64,000 nt of DNA from an uncultured Clostridia bacterium (GCA_934771475.1 CAKVMD010000002.1:1-64000), one strand, 5' to 3'; counted from the first letter of the stretch, positions 32,994-42,470 are shown. Notes: generated by a model not told the origin, from the sequence alone. Numbers and translations: made by a program.

Positions 32994-34949
32994 TTAAAGC
33001 GTTCTCATAATTTCTTCAATCGACATACTTTCACCGCTGACTGATTGTGAACCACCCGTGTAGACAACTTCATCTATGAGTTGTTTAAGCAAGTTTTTAT
33101 CAACACCACTTTTCTTTTTGTTACTATCAACAATTTTTTGTATTAATGGCAACAAATCTTGTCCGTCCCTCGAACGAATGTCCAACGCTTCCATTATGTC
33201 TGCAATGTATCCGGCGTGATTGGTTGCTTTATAGCAAGCATTATTAAAAATATACTTTACTACTTCACCAACATCGCATAAGCCATGATAAAGTAGGTTT
33301 TTATAGTGTCCGTATGTAATAATATTTGAGAATTCTCCCCCAATTCTTACAGACCTTGCACCTCCTTTGTCGGGGAAAGCAACAAACCTATATGGGTCAG
33401 AGCGCTCATCATTATCTACATTTGAGCAATAATAACTAAATTGCCCACTTGCGTCCACTTTTGGATAAACTTTTGAAATGCAAATGTCAGGGTCAAATTG
33501 TTTAAACAAAAACTCAATATATTTAGAAGAGTACTTTTTGTCCCAGCGATTGTCTATCTTGCCTTTGAAAATAGGGAAATTTGCAACTTCTTCGACCTCA
33601 TTCCTTCCCATTTCCTCAGAAAATAAGGCATCAATCATGTACGAAACCTCGTCATTTATATCAAAATATGATGTTTGTTCAAGGTTATCAGTCATAAAAT
33701 TAATAGGTTTTAAAACAAGTGGCTTGTAACTAAGTATTCTATCACCTTCCATTGGATAGCAGAATATATTTTGCGTGTTTGAGTCTATTCCAATCACCAC
33801 AACCTTTTGCATTCCGCTCACCCTAGAAAGCGAGTTAACCGCAATACCCGTATTTACATTTTCATAAACCCCGCCGACCATAATATCAATATCGCGAAGA
33901 GTTAAATTCATCGTATTATTGGTTGCAATTCCATGTGAGTTTGAAGTGAAAAAGATTTCGGTTGCCTCGTAATATTCATCAATGAACTTAAAAATTTGAG
34001 CATACGTTTCCTTTGTAAAAAACACATCGTCCGCCCAGTTGTGTTTTTCGCTCCTTATCTCTGCGACCTTCTCTGCAAAAATGTAATATAAATTGTCAAA
34101 CAAGGCTGTTCCATTACTCATATATTTCGTGATTTGATTTCTTGAAATTAGGTAATTGTATATTGTTGGCTCTTCATCTTCAAATTCGCGCAGAACTTCT
34201 TGTGGCATGCGCGATTTAAGTTCCTCTGCCACATCAATCCTGCTGTTCATAAACATGATGAATTGCTCCATCAGAGGAAATTCATTGAGTCTATCTTCAT
34301 TTTCAATGCTGTACTTCCACCCTTCCAAAGTTGGTTTAACACCTTTATCGGATACATTATCCTTCGTTAAAACGGTTTTACAAAAATCACGCGCTTTATA
34401 TGAAACAACTGTCCCCGCTTTTTGTTCGACTCCATTAAAGTAATCCATCAAATTTTCATCATTGTGCCTTTCTCTTGCATCAAAGATAACTTGGTCTATT
34501 TGTATTATTTGAGGGTTTAGCATAACTTTGCTTTCTAATGTTTTATTTTCTCCTACAATATGCATCATTGGAAAAACAATTAAACTTTCCTTATCCCTAC
34601 TAATTGCGCCAATTCTACATTTTCTTATTCCAGAAATATGTATTGTATCGTTCTTTTTTCCTTTTTGAGACACGGGTGTTCCTATATTAAGCATACACCA
34701 ATAAGTTCCTCTAACAACTATGTCCCTAGCGGAGATTGCGCCATTTCTGCTTGCAAATACCAGCCCATCTTTTGCAACTTTTTTAAATAAATCAAGCACC
34801 GCAGTCTTAAATGCAAGTTTATAAACCGGAGCGCCGTCTTCACTTTTCAACAACCCATCTCGCATAGAGTCTATATCAAAATTATAAACCTCTTTAAGCA
34901 CTTTTGCGATGCCAGCAAATTGCTGGTCGTCAATTCTATTTCTAGCCAT
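32994..34949 (-). CDS. Large protein of unknown function
   Basis: The 651-residue soluble protein has no signal peptide or membrane segment and no motif I recognise. Features: a mixed alpha/beta body, a possible strand-rich section about 325-425 (DIDIMVGGVYENVNTGIAVNSL), and a charged C-terminal tail with VVYTGGSQSVSGESMS. It is a single gene with its own promoter, divergent from ung with only 103 bases between the starts. It could be a stress or defence protein, but nothing in the sequence shows this. Confidence 0.75.
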   Translation of the reverse strand: MARNRIDDQQFAGIAKVLKEVYNFDIDSMRDGLLKSEDGAPVYKLAFKTAVLDLFKKVAKDGLVFASRNGAISARDIVVRGTYWCMLNIGTPVSQKGKKNDTIHISGIRKCRIGAISRDKESLIVFPMMHIVGENKTLESKVMLNPQIIQIDQVIFDARERHNDENLMDYFNGVEQKAGTVVSYKARDFCKTVLTKDNVSDKGVKPTLEGWKYSIENEDRLNEFPLMEQFIMFMNSRIDVAEELKSRMPQEVLREFEDEEPTIYNYLISRNQITKYMSNGTALFDNLYYIFAEKVAEIRSEKHNWADDVFFTKETYAQIFKFIDEYYEATEIFFTSNSHGIATNNTMNLTLRDIDIMVGGVYENVNTGIAVNSLSRVSGMQKVVVIGIDSNTQNIFCYPMEGDRILSYKPLVLKPINFMTDNLEQTSYFDINDEVSYMIDALFSEEMGRNEVEEVANFPIFKGKIDNRWDKKYSSKYIEFLFKQFDPDICISKVYPKVDASGQFSYYCSNVDNDERSDPYRFVAFPDKGGARSVRIGGEFSNIITYGHYKNLLYHGLCDVGEVVKYIFNNACYKATNHAGYIADIMEALDIRSRDGQDLLPLIQKIVDSNKKKSGVDKNLLKQLIDEVVYTGGSQSVSGESMSIEEIMRTL

Positions 34950-34971
34950 ATTGTTTTCCTTTTATATATCT

Positions 34972-34999
34972 ATATTAGCATATCTGGAAGTTTTGTCAA
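34972..34999 (-). promoter_or_regulatory. Promoter of the 651-residue protein gene
   Basis: Minus-strand TTGACA (34999-34994), a 16-bp spacer and TAATAT (34977-34972). Confidence 0.7.
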
Positions 35000-35017
35000 G
35001 GTATTTCATCTCATTAC

Positions 35018-35046
35018 TTTACAGTTTTTCCGCTTTATGATATAAT
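35018..35046 (+). promoter_or_regulatory. Promoter of ung; implies a leaderless mRNA
   Basis: TTTACA (35018-35023), a 17-bp spacer and TATAAT (35041-35046). ATG 35047 abuts the -10 box and ATG 35053 sits at the expected start of transcription, with no ribosome site. Confidence 0.8.
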
Positions 35047-35052
35047 ATGCTT

Positions 35053-35712
35053 ATGATACAAATAAGAAAAAGTTGGTACGACCTTTTAAGCGATGAATTC
35101 AACAAGCCATATTTCAAATCTTTGCAAGAATTTTTGAAAAATGAGTATTCTCGCTACGAGGTTTATCCAGAAGAGAAAAATATTTTCAATGCGTTAAATC
35201 ATGTTCCATATGACAAAGTAAAAGTGGTTATTATTGGACAAGACCCCTATCATGAGCCTCGCCAAGCACAAGGGTTATCCTTTTCAGTGCCAGAAGATGT
35301 CGAAATCCCCCCATCACTGGTGAATATCATGAAGGAAATTGAAGATGACCTCAAAATAAATTGTTTGAAAAATGGCAATCTTGAACGCTGGGCAAGTCAA
35401 GGTGTTTTACTTTTGAACACGGTTTTAACGGTGCGAAGAGGTCAAGCCAACAGCCACAAAGATAAAGGCTGGGAGATTTTAACCAGAAAAATTATAGAAC
35501 TTTTAGGCAAGCGCGAAGCCCCTATTGTTTTCTTGCTTTGGGGTTCATACGCACAAAGTTTTGCTCCGCTTATCGGCAGTCAGCATTTAATTTTGAAAGC
35601 GCCTCATCCTAGCCCACTTTCAGCATACAGAGGCTTCCTCGGTTGCAAACATTTCTCTAAATGCAACGAATTTTTGACTTCTCACGGGCTTACACCTATT
35701 GATTGGCAGTAA
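35053..35712 (+). CDS. ung: Uracil-DNA glycosylase
   Basis: The 219-residue family 1 UDG has the catalytic GQDPYH (Asp64 in this numbering, water-activating), the PPSL loop and the late HPSPLSAYRGF motif. It removes uracil from DNA for base excision repair. The start is taken at ATG 35053, because 35047 lies directly against the -10 box; the first Met residues are not part of the fold. It has a single-gene layout with a terminator at 35855. Confidence 0.95.
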   Translation: MIQIRKSWYDLLSDEFNKPYFKSLQEFLKNEYSRYEVYPEEKNIFNALNHVPYDKVKVVIIGQDPYHEPRQAQGLSFSVPEDVEIPPSLVNIMKEIEDDLKINCLKNGNLERWASQGVLLLNTVLTVRRGQANSHKDKGWEILTRKIIELLGKREAPIVFLLWGSYAQSFAPLIGSQHLILKAPHPSPLSAYRGFLGCKHFSKCNEFLTSHGLTPIDWQ

Positions 35713-35854
35713 ATATCTTTAAAAATAGAGAAACAAAACATATTGTAAGCATTTTTAGTTTAAATGCGCTCTAAAAAAGCGTTTGACTGACATTTTAGTG
35801 CGCACATTTAAAAATTTCCACTTAATTACTAAATTTTCATATTAAACTACTAAA

Positions 35855-35892
35855 AAAAAGACCTTGATTTTTAGTCAAATCAAAGTCTTTTT
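35855..35892. terminator. Terminator downstream of ung
   Basis: AAAAGACCTTGATTT pairs with AAATCAAAGTCTTTT (one bulged C) around TTAGTC (35855-35892); flanked by A and T runs, it can serve the convergent gene too. Confidence 0.85.
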
Positions 35893-35978
35893 TATTTACG
35901 CGAGATCTATATAATCAAAGCTATGTTTACTTTATCTATATAGCTTGGCACATCAATTTTGAAATCATTATAGATAAT

Positions 35979-36557
35979 TTACGCATTTTCAATTATGACA
36001 GCCTCATTCAAAAGGCGTCTTGCAACGAGTTCGTGATGACTCATGAGTTCAATGTCTGTCATTTCAAGGAATTTAATCACATCTTCAAATTCGCCATTTC
36101 CAGCTACAATTTCTTCTTTCGCGTCTGAATTCGGGTCGTTAACTTTTGGCGCTTTACCATAAATATAAGTAAGGCAAAGCCCATCGACATCCCTGTAAAC
36201 TCTTCTTGCTGCAAATTGTGGATGTTTTGCATCTCCCTTATTGAAAAATGCTGTAATAGCAAAAGGTTCGCCAAATTTGTAAGCTACGCAAAGTCTATCA
36301 ACAACTTTTCGACTTGCAAGTACATCAGCGGGAACCCCAACAACACCTGCAAATCTTTTCAAATATTTTTCAATGATTTCCTCTTGTTTGTCAAAAGAAA
36401 TCGGTTTTGATGAAGAAACAACTTCTCTGTCCATTAAAGTTTTAACATGAGTTGTGCTTAAATCTTCAAAATCAGCATAATATCTTCCGTTATCTCCATC
36501 TACAATTTCAATCTTATCACCGTTTAAACGCAGTTCAACACAAATATTTTTATTCAT
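35979..36557 (-). CDS. Hypothetical protein
   Basis: The 192-residue soluble protein is acidic. Its early strands (CVELRLNGDKIEIVDGDNGRYYADFEDL) resemble a small beta domain, then helices and a central beta part (PFAITAFFNKGDAKHPQFAARRVYRDVDGL). There is no recognised family. GGAGG lies 10 bases before ATG 36557. It appears monocistronic, between ung and a Glu-rich membrane protein. Confidence 0.68.
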   Translation of the reverse strand: MNKNICVELRLNGDKIEIVDGDNGRYYADFEDLSTTHVKTLMDREVVSSSKPISFDKQEEIIEKYLKRFAGVVGVPADVLASRKVVDRLCVAYKFGEPFAITAFFNKGDAKHPQFAARRVYRDVDGLCLTYIYGKAPKVNDPNSDAKEEIVAGNGEFEDVIKFLEMTDIELMSHHELVARRLLNEAVIIENA

Positions 36558-36657
36558 TATCTAATGCCTCCCATTTATGTTATAATTATAATCTTAAAAA
36601 GCAAATTTGTCAATACCCTAGTTAAAAATCTAATATGTATAATTTTTAATTTGCTAA

Positions 36658-36688
36658 CAAAAAAGCAGAGATAATTCTCTGCTTTTTT
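36658..36688 (-). terminator. Terminator of the Glu-rich protein gene
   Basis: AAAAGCAGAG (36661-36670) pairs with CTCTGCTTTT (36677-36686). Confidence 0.85.
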
Positions 36689-36710
36689 CATTTCATGATT
36701 TCAATTATTT

Positions 36711-37805
36711 TTACTCTTCGTCATTATTAAGAGAGTCGATTGCTTCTTGAAGATTTTTGATGTTTTCCTTAATCTCAGCGTTTTGACTTACAAGAAGGTT
36801 GTAAATCTTTTCAAGAAGAGGATATCTTTCTTTGTTTTTATCCATAACTTCTTGGCAATGTTGAACTGAAAGTTTAAGTCCATCAAGAAGGTCAAGGTCT
36901 TCTGCAAGTTTCTTTGCTTTTTCTTCATCAATATCAGAATAGTTGTTTACGCCATGAAGGAGAACTTCTTGTTTAGCAACAAGTGCTTCTTTTCTACGAA
37001 GTTTAACTTCATCTTTTTCAAGAGTCTTTTTAACTCTACGAAGTGGAATAAACTCTTTCTTGCTTGCGCGAAGGTCTTTCTCGTTTGCTTTAAGTCTTTC
37101 TTGTTCTTCTGCAAGTTTTGCAAGGAGTTCGTCTTTTGTGTAAGTTGATGCAAGAGCATTTTTATCTTGTGCCTCTTCGTATTGTGCTTCTTCAACAACA
37201 GTAGTTGCTTCTTCTTCGCTTGGCTCTTGTGCTGGCTCTTCTTGTGCATCCTCAGTTTCTTCTGCTGGCTCTTCTTCCTCTACTGCTTCTTCTACTGATT
37301 CTTCCTCAGTTGTTTCTTCAACATGAGCATCTTCGGTTTTCTCTTCAACAGATTCCTCTTCGGCCTCTTCCTCGTCCTCATCGTCTTGTTTTTGAAGAAT
37401 TGCAAGTCTTTCCATCAAGGCTTGTTTTCTTCTTGCGATTTCAGCGTCAAGATCCTCTTGCTCTTCATTTTTTGTTTCTTCCGCAGTTTCTTCTGCTGGC
37501 TCTTCGGTAGCCTCTTCTTCTGTTGACTCTTCTTCTTTCTTTTCCTCAGCGTATGGGTCAAAAGCCTCTACTTCTGCACCTTTGTAAAGAAGTTCTTTAA
37601 TTTCTGGGTCTTGTTTAAGTTCTTCTTTATTTTCAAGAGCTTCAATTCTGTCAACAAGTTCTTTTCTTTCTCTCTCTTGTTTTTGGCTAATTGCATTTTT
37701 ATCCTTATTCTTGTCTGCAAGGCTCATAATAATGTCTGCAACAAAGTAAATGAGGAAACCTCCCGCAACAACAATTCCAAGAATGATTAATACTGTTAAA
37801 AACAT
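36711..37805 (-). CDS. Membrane-anchored Glu-rich coiled-coil protein
   Basis: The 364-residue product has one N-terminal membrane helix (about 4-28: LTVLIILGIVVAGGFLIYF) acting as an anchor. A long, very acidic low-complexity stretch (about 75-215, runs of Glu with Ala, Thr and Pro) follows, then a basic coiled coil to the end (about 225-360). The layout suggests a scaffold or cell-envelope spacer protein facing the cytosol or wall; no enzyme domain is seen. AAGGAAGG precedes the start. It lies just downstream of the tmRNA gene. Confidence 0.72.
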   Translation of the reverse strand: MFLTVLIILGIVVAGGFLIYFVADIIMSLADKNKDKNAISQKQERERKELVDRIEALENKEELKQDPEIKELLYKGAEVEAFDPYAEEKKEEESTEEEATEEPAEETAEETKNEEQEDLDAEIARRKQALMERLAILQKQDDEDEEEAEEESVEEKTEDAHVEETTEEESVEEAVEEEEPAEETEDAQEEPAQEPSEEEATTVVEEAQYEEAQDKNALASTYTKDELLAKLAEEQERLKANEKDLRASKKEFIPLRRVKKTLEKDEVKLRRKEALVAKQEVLLHGVNNYSDIDEEKAKKLAEDLDLLDGLKLSVQHCQEVMDKNKERYPLLEKIYNLLVSQNAEIKENIKNLQEAIDSLNNDEE

Positions 37806-37833
37806 AATTTTTCCTTCCTTTTTTTATTTTTTT

Positions 37834-38225
37834 TGGTGGAGACGGTGGGAGTTGAACCCACTTCCGAAAAATTTGTACAAAGCTTTTCTACATGTTTATC
37901 CTAAACTTTGATTTAACTCCAAATTAGGCAATAGGCAACCTTTTTGGGGCGATTCTTTGTTTTTGTGCAACCTCTATAAAGAAAAATTTAAGGTTGTAGA
38001 GCGCTTTTAATGATACCAACTTGTCAAACTAGCGAATTTGACCATGGCAGGCTAAACTATTGTTAACCGAGAATTTTGTTCGCTTAAGCAGCGCAAGCAA
38101 GGCTTGCATTGTTCATACGAACTACGTTATTGTTTGCGTTTATTTGCAAATCGCTTTTTAAGGTCAACACCGACCACATGCTTTACACTTTGACCAATAT
38201 TCCCCGTCGAAACCATGACGCCCCC
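37834..38225 (-). ncRNA. ssrA: tmRNA (SsrA)
   Basis: On the minus strand the 5' end GGGGGCG (38225-38219) pairs with the 3' acceptor strand CGTCTCC before ACCA (37837-37834); the T arm GTGGG-TTCAACT-CCCAC is clear. The conserved 5' GGTTTCGACGGGG is present. The tag frame 38137-38084 reads ANNNVVRMNNASLACAA then stop. The RNA rescues stalled ribosomes and tags the product for proteolysis. smpB ends 8 bases upstream. Confidence 0.96.
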
Positions 38226-38233
38226 ATAAGGGG

Positions 38234-38677
38234 TTAACATGACTTGACCACGCGGTCAATTTCTCGCTTGACAGCCTTATCTTTTAAAGTCTGTCTTTTA
38301 TCATAAAGTTTCTTTCCTTTGGCTAGACCGATTTCAACTTTGGCTTTGTTGTTTTGCATATAGACCTTAGTTGGCACTATTGAAAAACCTTTTTCCATCG
38401 TTTTTCGCTCTAACTTTAAGATTTCTTCCTTATGAAGAAGAAGCCTTCTAGACCTTTTGGTTAAACTCTCCTTTGCGTCTTCATTTTCGCAAGGGGCAAT
38501 GTAGCAATTTTTAAGCCAAGCTTCACCATTTTTAATCACAACGAAACTGTCGCTTAAACTCACTTTGCCTTGACTTACAGATTTGATTTCGCCACCTTTG
38601 AGTTCAATCCCTGCTTCAAGCAAATCTGAAACGAAGAAATCATGAAATGCTTTTTTATTATTTGTTATTATCTTCAT
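38234..38677 (-). CDS. smpB: SsrA-binding protein SmpB
   Basis: The 147-residue product starts at ATG 38677 behind GAGGGCGAG; an upstream in-frame Met at 38716 would add a basic leader without a ribosome site. It has the OB-fold motifs LEAGIELKGGEIKSV, EAWLKNCYIAP, RRLLLHKEEI and the basic C-terminal tail (KLYDKRQTLKDKAVKREIDR) that mimics an anticodon arm. It escorts tmRNA to stalled ribosomes, and ssrA follows directly. Confidence 0.95.
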   Translation of the reverse strand: MKIITNNKKAFHDFFVSDLLEAGIELKGGEIKSVSQGKVSLSDSFVVIKNGEAWLKNCYIAPCENEDAKESLTKRSRRLLLHKEEILKLERKTMEKGFSIVPTKVYMQNNKAKVEIGLAKGKKLYDKRQTLKDKAVKREIDRVVKSC

Positions 38678-38803
38678 CTCGCCCTCTATTATAACACCCT
38701 TTTTAGCCTTTTTCAATACCCAATCTTAAAAATTTTGCGTTTTTTTAGTATTTTTAATGAAAAAAGTCAAAAAATTGGTTAATTTTCGACTTTTAATATA
38801 TAT

Positions 38804-40915
38804 TTATTTTTTAATTTTTCTCTTGTTAATGAATTCTACAAATTCAAAGTCAATTTTTCTAGTAAAAATGTTTGCACTTACAAGTTTAACCTTAACTCTA
38901 TCCCCAACTCCGAAAGAAGTGTGTTGCCCTTTGAGGCGAAGTTGCTTTTCAAACAGTAAAAAGCCCGTATCAGGCAAGTCCTCAACGCGAATAAGTCCCT
39001 CAACTGTGTTGTCAAGTTCAACAAAAATCCCAAAATTAGTAACCGATGAAATTGTCCCATCAAACTCTTCGCTAATTCTATCTTTCATAAGATAGGCGCG
39101 CCAAAGGTCGTCAACCTCACGCTCTGTTTTGTCAGCATTTCTTTCTGTCAGACTTGACTGCTCACCCGCTTCAAATGTGAACTCTTCAAGTTCTTCTTTG
39201 CGTGAAGAAGAAAGTCTCTTTTTCTTCAAGCATTCTTTTATAATTCTATGAATAGTAAGGTCAGGATACCTACGAATAGGACTTGTAAAATGACAATAAT
39301 ATTTGAGTGCCAAACCAAAATGTCCTAGGCACTTGTTTGTGTAGCGCGCCTTTTGCATACTTCTTAAAAGCACCTTGTTTACAGTCTCAGCATAAGGCAT
39401 ATTTGCGCTTAGTTTTATAAGTTCTTGATAAAACTCAGGTGTGATGATGTCAGGCACGCTTGGCGTACTTAGCCCCAAGTTTTTGAGGTATTCAATCACA
39501 GCAAGTGTTTTCTCTTTTCTTGGGCTTTCGTGTACACGATAAACGAAAGGGATTTTATTATCACAAAACTCTTTTGCAACCGCTTGGTTTGCAAGCACCA
39601 TAAAGTTTTCAATTAAAACGTGCGCCTCGTTTCTTTCCCTTTTTTCAAAATCTACCGCCATACCCTTGTCATCAAATACAAATTGGACTTCTGGTATTTC
39701 AAAATCTAGCGTGCCGTTTTTTCTGTTCTTTTCGGTGATTGCCCTTGAAAGAGTGTTCATAAGAAGTAACTCTTCTTTAAACTTTTCATGCTTTGCATCC
39801 GCTTTTTTGCCACACAAAACTTTATATGCTTCTGTATAGTTTAGTCTGCCTTTGCTGTTAATCACACTTTCGAAAATCTTATGCGATTTGATATTCCCTT
39901 CTTCATCCACAAGCATTTCACAAGTAAGGGCTAATCTATCAACGCCTTCATTAAGAGAGCAAATTCCATTTGACAATTCTTTTGGAAGCATTGGAAGAAC
40001 AGAAGTTGGGAAATAAACACTGGTTCCGCGCTTATACGCTTCTTCATCAAGAGCAGTGTCGTACTTAACATATTGTCCAACATCTGCAATATGCACTCCT
40101 AAAATATATCCATTTTCAACTTTTTCAATAGAAATGGCGTCATCAAGGTCTTTCGCGTCAAGGCCATCTATTGTTACAATAATTTTATCTCTTAAATCAA
40201 CTCTTCCCTTGATTTGACTTTTTAGCACTTTCTGTTTTATGGCTTTTGCCTCTGCTATAACCTCGTCAGGGAAGGTTTCATAAAGGCCATGGTCGCGGAT
40301 GACGGCAAGTTCACACGCTTTGACATCGTCCTCTTTGCCAAGGACTTCTAAAACAAGCCCAGAAACACTTGCCTTATTTCTTACAAGTTTGATTACAACT
40401 CTATCGTTTAAGTGGAATTTTATGCCCCCTTGAATTAATTTGACCTTAAATGGGATATGATTGTTATCGGGCTCCACAAAGAAATTTTTGCCAAGTTTTG
40501 TTACTACCCCCGCGATTCTTTCAACCTCGCTATAAACAGAAACAACTTCTCCGTCTTGTCCCTCTTCGCTTGAAGAAAATATTTTTACAATAACTCCATC
40601 GCCATCGATTGCCCCGCCAGTTTTATCTGCTGGAATAAAAATATCGTTTTCTTGTCCGTCAACTTCTACAAAGCCATACCCTTTACTATTGCCAATGTAG
40701 TGTCCGCGCAAATAACCGCGCGAAGGAATTGCAACAAACTTACCTTTTCTAATCTCAAAAATCTTGCCTTCGTGAAGAAGTTTATAAAAATCTTTTCGGA
40801 TTTCCTCCTTAGGGAGTGAATAAGTCTTTTCTATAAAAGAAAAAAGATTGTCTATCCCTGTAAGGGCTAAACCATCTTTTGACAACAAATTTAAAATTTT
40901 TTGACTAGCTCTCAA
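38804..40915 (-). CDS. rnr: Ribonuclease R
   Basis: The 703-residue protein has N-terminal HTH/cold-shock domains (to about 210). The RNB catalytic domain contains TIDGLDAKDLDDAISIE (acidic metal ligands, about 248-264) and HIADVGQYV. A C-terminal S1 domain (EFDGTISSVTNFGIFVELDNTVEGLIRVEDL split, about 610-645) and basic tail follow. It is a processive 3'-5' exoribonuclease that also degrades tmRNA-released messages. Part of secG-rnr-smpB-ssrA, overlapping secG by 4 bases. Confidence 0.95.
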   Translation of the reverse strand: MRASQKILNLLSKDGLALTGIDNLFSFIEKTYSLPKEEIRKDFYKLLHEGKIFEIRKGKFVAIPSRGYLRGHYIGNSKGYGFVEVDGQENDIFIPADKTGGAIDGDGVIVKIFSSSEEGQDGEVVSVYSEVERIAGVVTKLGKNFFVEPDNNHIPFKVKLIQGGIKFHLNDRVVIKLVRNKASVSGLVLEVLGKEDDVKACELAVIRDHGLYETFPDEVIAEAKAIKQKVLKSQIKGRVDLRDKIIVTIDGLDAKDLDDAISIEKVENGYILGVHIADVGQYVKYDTALDEEAYKRGTSVYFPTSVLPMLPKELSNGICSLNEGVDRLALTCEMLVDEEGNIKSHKIFESVINSKGRLNYTEAYKVLCGKKADAKHEKFKEELLLMNTLSRAITEKNRKNGTLDFEIPEVQFVFDDKGMAVDFEKRERNEAHVLIENFMVLANQAVAKEFCDNKIPFVYRVHESPRKEKTLAVIEYLKNLGLSTPSVPDIITPEFYQELIKLSANMPYAETVNKVLLRSMQKARYTNKCLGHFGLALKYYCHFTSPIRRYPDLTIHRIIKECLKKKRLSSSRKEELEEFTFEAGEQSSLTERNADKTEREVDDLWRAYLMKDRISEEFDGTISSVTNFGIFVELDNTVEGLIRVEDLPDTGFLLFEKQLRLKGQHTSFGVGDRVKVKLVSANIFTRKIDFEFVEFINKRKIKK

Positions 40916-41241
40916 CCTCTGCTCCCGTAAATAAGTTCGCTCACAAAGAAAAGAATTATCATAACAAAAATTATAACCGCCATAGCAATCGTGATTCTTT
41001 TTAAGATTGCGTCGCGCGATGCACCTTTGTTTTGTGAATAATAACTTTCTTGGCTTTTACCAGTATATGCATCAAGTGCGTTTGATGAATCATTTGACTG
41101 CATAAGAGTTGTGATTGTAATCACGATAGAGCAAGCAACGACAATAGCAAATGCTACATAACGAAAAACAGGGCAAAATTTTGACCAAAAATCACTTACA
41201 AGTTCGCTTCCGTCGCTAAGCATAGAAATAAATCTGTTCAT
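40912..41241 (-). CDS. secG: Preprotein translocase subunit SecG
   Basis: The 109-residue product has two membrane helices (about 26-47 and 84-104) joined by a polar loop. The first ends in ITTLMQSNDSSNAL, matching the SecG 'LLQSSKGSGL' pattern. The N-terminal 25 residues are an extra extension. SecG assists SecYE in protein export. Gene order (secG before rnr) supports the call. Confidence 0.85.
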   Translation of the reverse strand: MNRFISMLSDGSELVSDFWSKFCPVFRYVAFAIVVACSIVITITTLMQSNDSSNALDAYTGKSQESYYSQNKGASRDAILKRITIAMAVIIFVMIILFFVSELIYGSRG

Positions 41242-41254
41242 AAAAATCTCCTAA

Positions 41255-41488
41255 TTAAATTAAAGTGAAAAACCAAATTGACAGCAATGAAAAGACAATC
41301 ATGAAAAATATTTGTCCCCATTTTAAAACAATTTTAGTTTTGTTTATAGACGCTCTAAAAACATTTTGAATTAAGTAAAGCGCAAAGACAAGGAAAATCA
41401 CTGCTAAAATAACCGTCCAAGTTTCCCCGAGACCATTTTTTATGCTTCTTCCCCAATCGGTAATAAAACTAGATAATAAACTGTTCAT
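41255..41488 (-). CDS. Small membrane protein, two helices
   Basis: The 77-residue product has hydrophobic segments at about 24-44 and 56-76. It stands 13 bases before secG in the same direction with AGGTGAGG before ATG 41488, so it is likely the first gene of the secG operon. It is not a known Sec subunit by eye. Confidence 0.65.
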   Translation of the reverse strand: MNSLLSSFITDWGRSIKNGLGETWTVILAVIFLVFALYLIQNVFRASINKTKIVLKWGQIFFMIVFSLLSIWFFTLI

Positions 41489-41641
41489 ATAACCTCACCT
41501 TTTTAAGTATAGCATAAAAATAATGTTTTTTCAACAATTAAATTATAATCATTTTACCTAAATAGTCAAACTTTTATCGTGATTTTTATGGATTTTGGCT
41601 GAAAAATGTCCACTTTCTTCATTTTTCGATTTTTTGCAAAC

Positions 41642-41668
41642 AAAAAAGATGACCTTTCAGTCATCTTT
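41642..41668 (-). terminator. Terminator of the small membrane protein gene
   Basis: AAAGATGAC (41645-41653) pairs with GTCATCTTT (41660-41668), with A/T flanks. Confidence 0.85.
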
Positions 41669-41681
41669 CTCGTGAAATTTG

Positions 41682-41906
41682 TTAAACATTTAACAAACGC
41701 CAGATTCTGCCGTTAAGAATCATAAGAACAAGGTCAACAATCCAAACGATGTTGAAACCAAAGATCAAACGGATAAGTCCAGCAACAATTTTGCCTTCTG
41801 TAAATCTTGTGATTGCACCGCAAATCCATGCAGTTACAGGAATGATAGCTAAAATAAGGCTAACCACTCTTCCAAGACCAAAATAATCTTTATTTGTCTT
41901 TGCCAT
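41682..41906 (-). CDS. Small membrane protein
   Basis: The 74-residue product starts at ATG 41906 behind AGGAGGGG. It has two hydrophobic segments (about 12-32 and 39-66), with GKIVAGLIRLIFGFNIVWIVDLVLMILNGRIWRLL resembling the TM2/Pmp3-like small membrane proteins in general style (split over two helices). Single gene with its own terminator. The function is unknown. Confidence 0.7.
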   Translation of the reverse strand: MAKTNKDYFGLGRVVSLILAIIPVTAWICGAITRFTEGKIVAGLIRLIFGFNIVWIVDLVLMILNGRIWRLLNV

Positions 41907-41993
41907 ATTTCCCCTCCTGACTATATTATATAACATCTTTTGCAATAATCCAATCGTTTTTTCAATTTTTTTTAGTTTTCTTGTCTTGACTTA

Positions 41994-42470
41994 TCATTTG
42001 CTTTTAACCCCCTCTATGTGAAGCCCAATCCGCTCAATAAAAAAATAGTCATTCAAGTTTTTATCAAGCGCGTCATTCGAATGAGCACATACATAGATTC
42101 CACTCTCCGATTTTTTGGTTATAATGAGAGTATGGTTAAACCTTTCCTTGTTTTGCCTGAGCTGGATAATATCCCCCTCTTCAAGAGAGGCTATTTCGCT
42201 GATTGAAGCGAAAAGTCCAGCACTTTTGTCAAGCAAAAACTTTTGGAGCGCTTCCACCGAAGTCCAGCTTGGAGAGCGATAGTCTTTTGAAAAATAAAAC
42301 CAACCATCCTGAGAATCAATCATCTCTCCGCCACCAGCAAGCAGACACTGAGAGATAAAGTTTGTGCAATCCCCGCCTATCCCACCAAAGTGATAAAAGT
42401 CGGGGTTTGCGCCTAGTGCCCATTTGTGCGCGTAAGCAACAGCATTACGCCGATTGTATGGGTTTATCAT
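41994..42470 (-). CDS. Putative amidase (Amidase_6-like) protein
   Basis: The 158-residue product opens YNRRNAVAYAHKWALGANPDFYHF and carries GGDCTNFISQCLLAGG (about 33-48), the Cys-containing signature of the Amidase_6 family (PF12671), and later HTLIITK with the second catalytic His (about 113-119). Relatives are often wall-associated or spore-related hydrolases. No signal peptide is present, so it would be cytosolic as encoded. Confidence 0.83.
   Translation of the reverse strand: MINPYNRRNAVAYAHKWALGANPDFYHFGGIGGDCTNFISQCLLAGGGEMIDSQDGWFYFSKDYRSPSWTSVEALQKFLLDKSAGLFASISEIASLEEGDIIQLRQNKERFNHTLIITKKSESGIYVCAHSNDALDKNLNDYFFIERIGLHIEGVKSK

Noticed and set aside
37205..37526. Open frames opposite the Glu-rich gene encoding Leu/Phe-rich peptides
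   Set aside because: They are shadows of the acidic repeat codons on the other strand.
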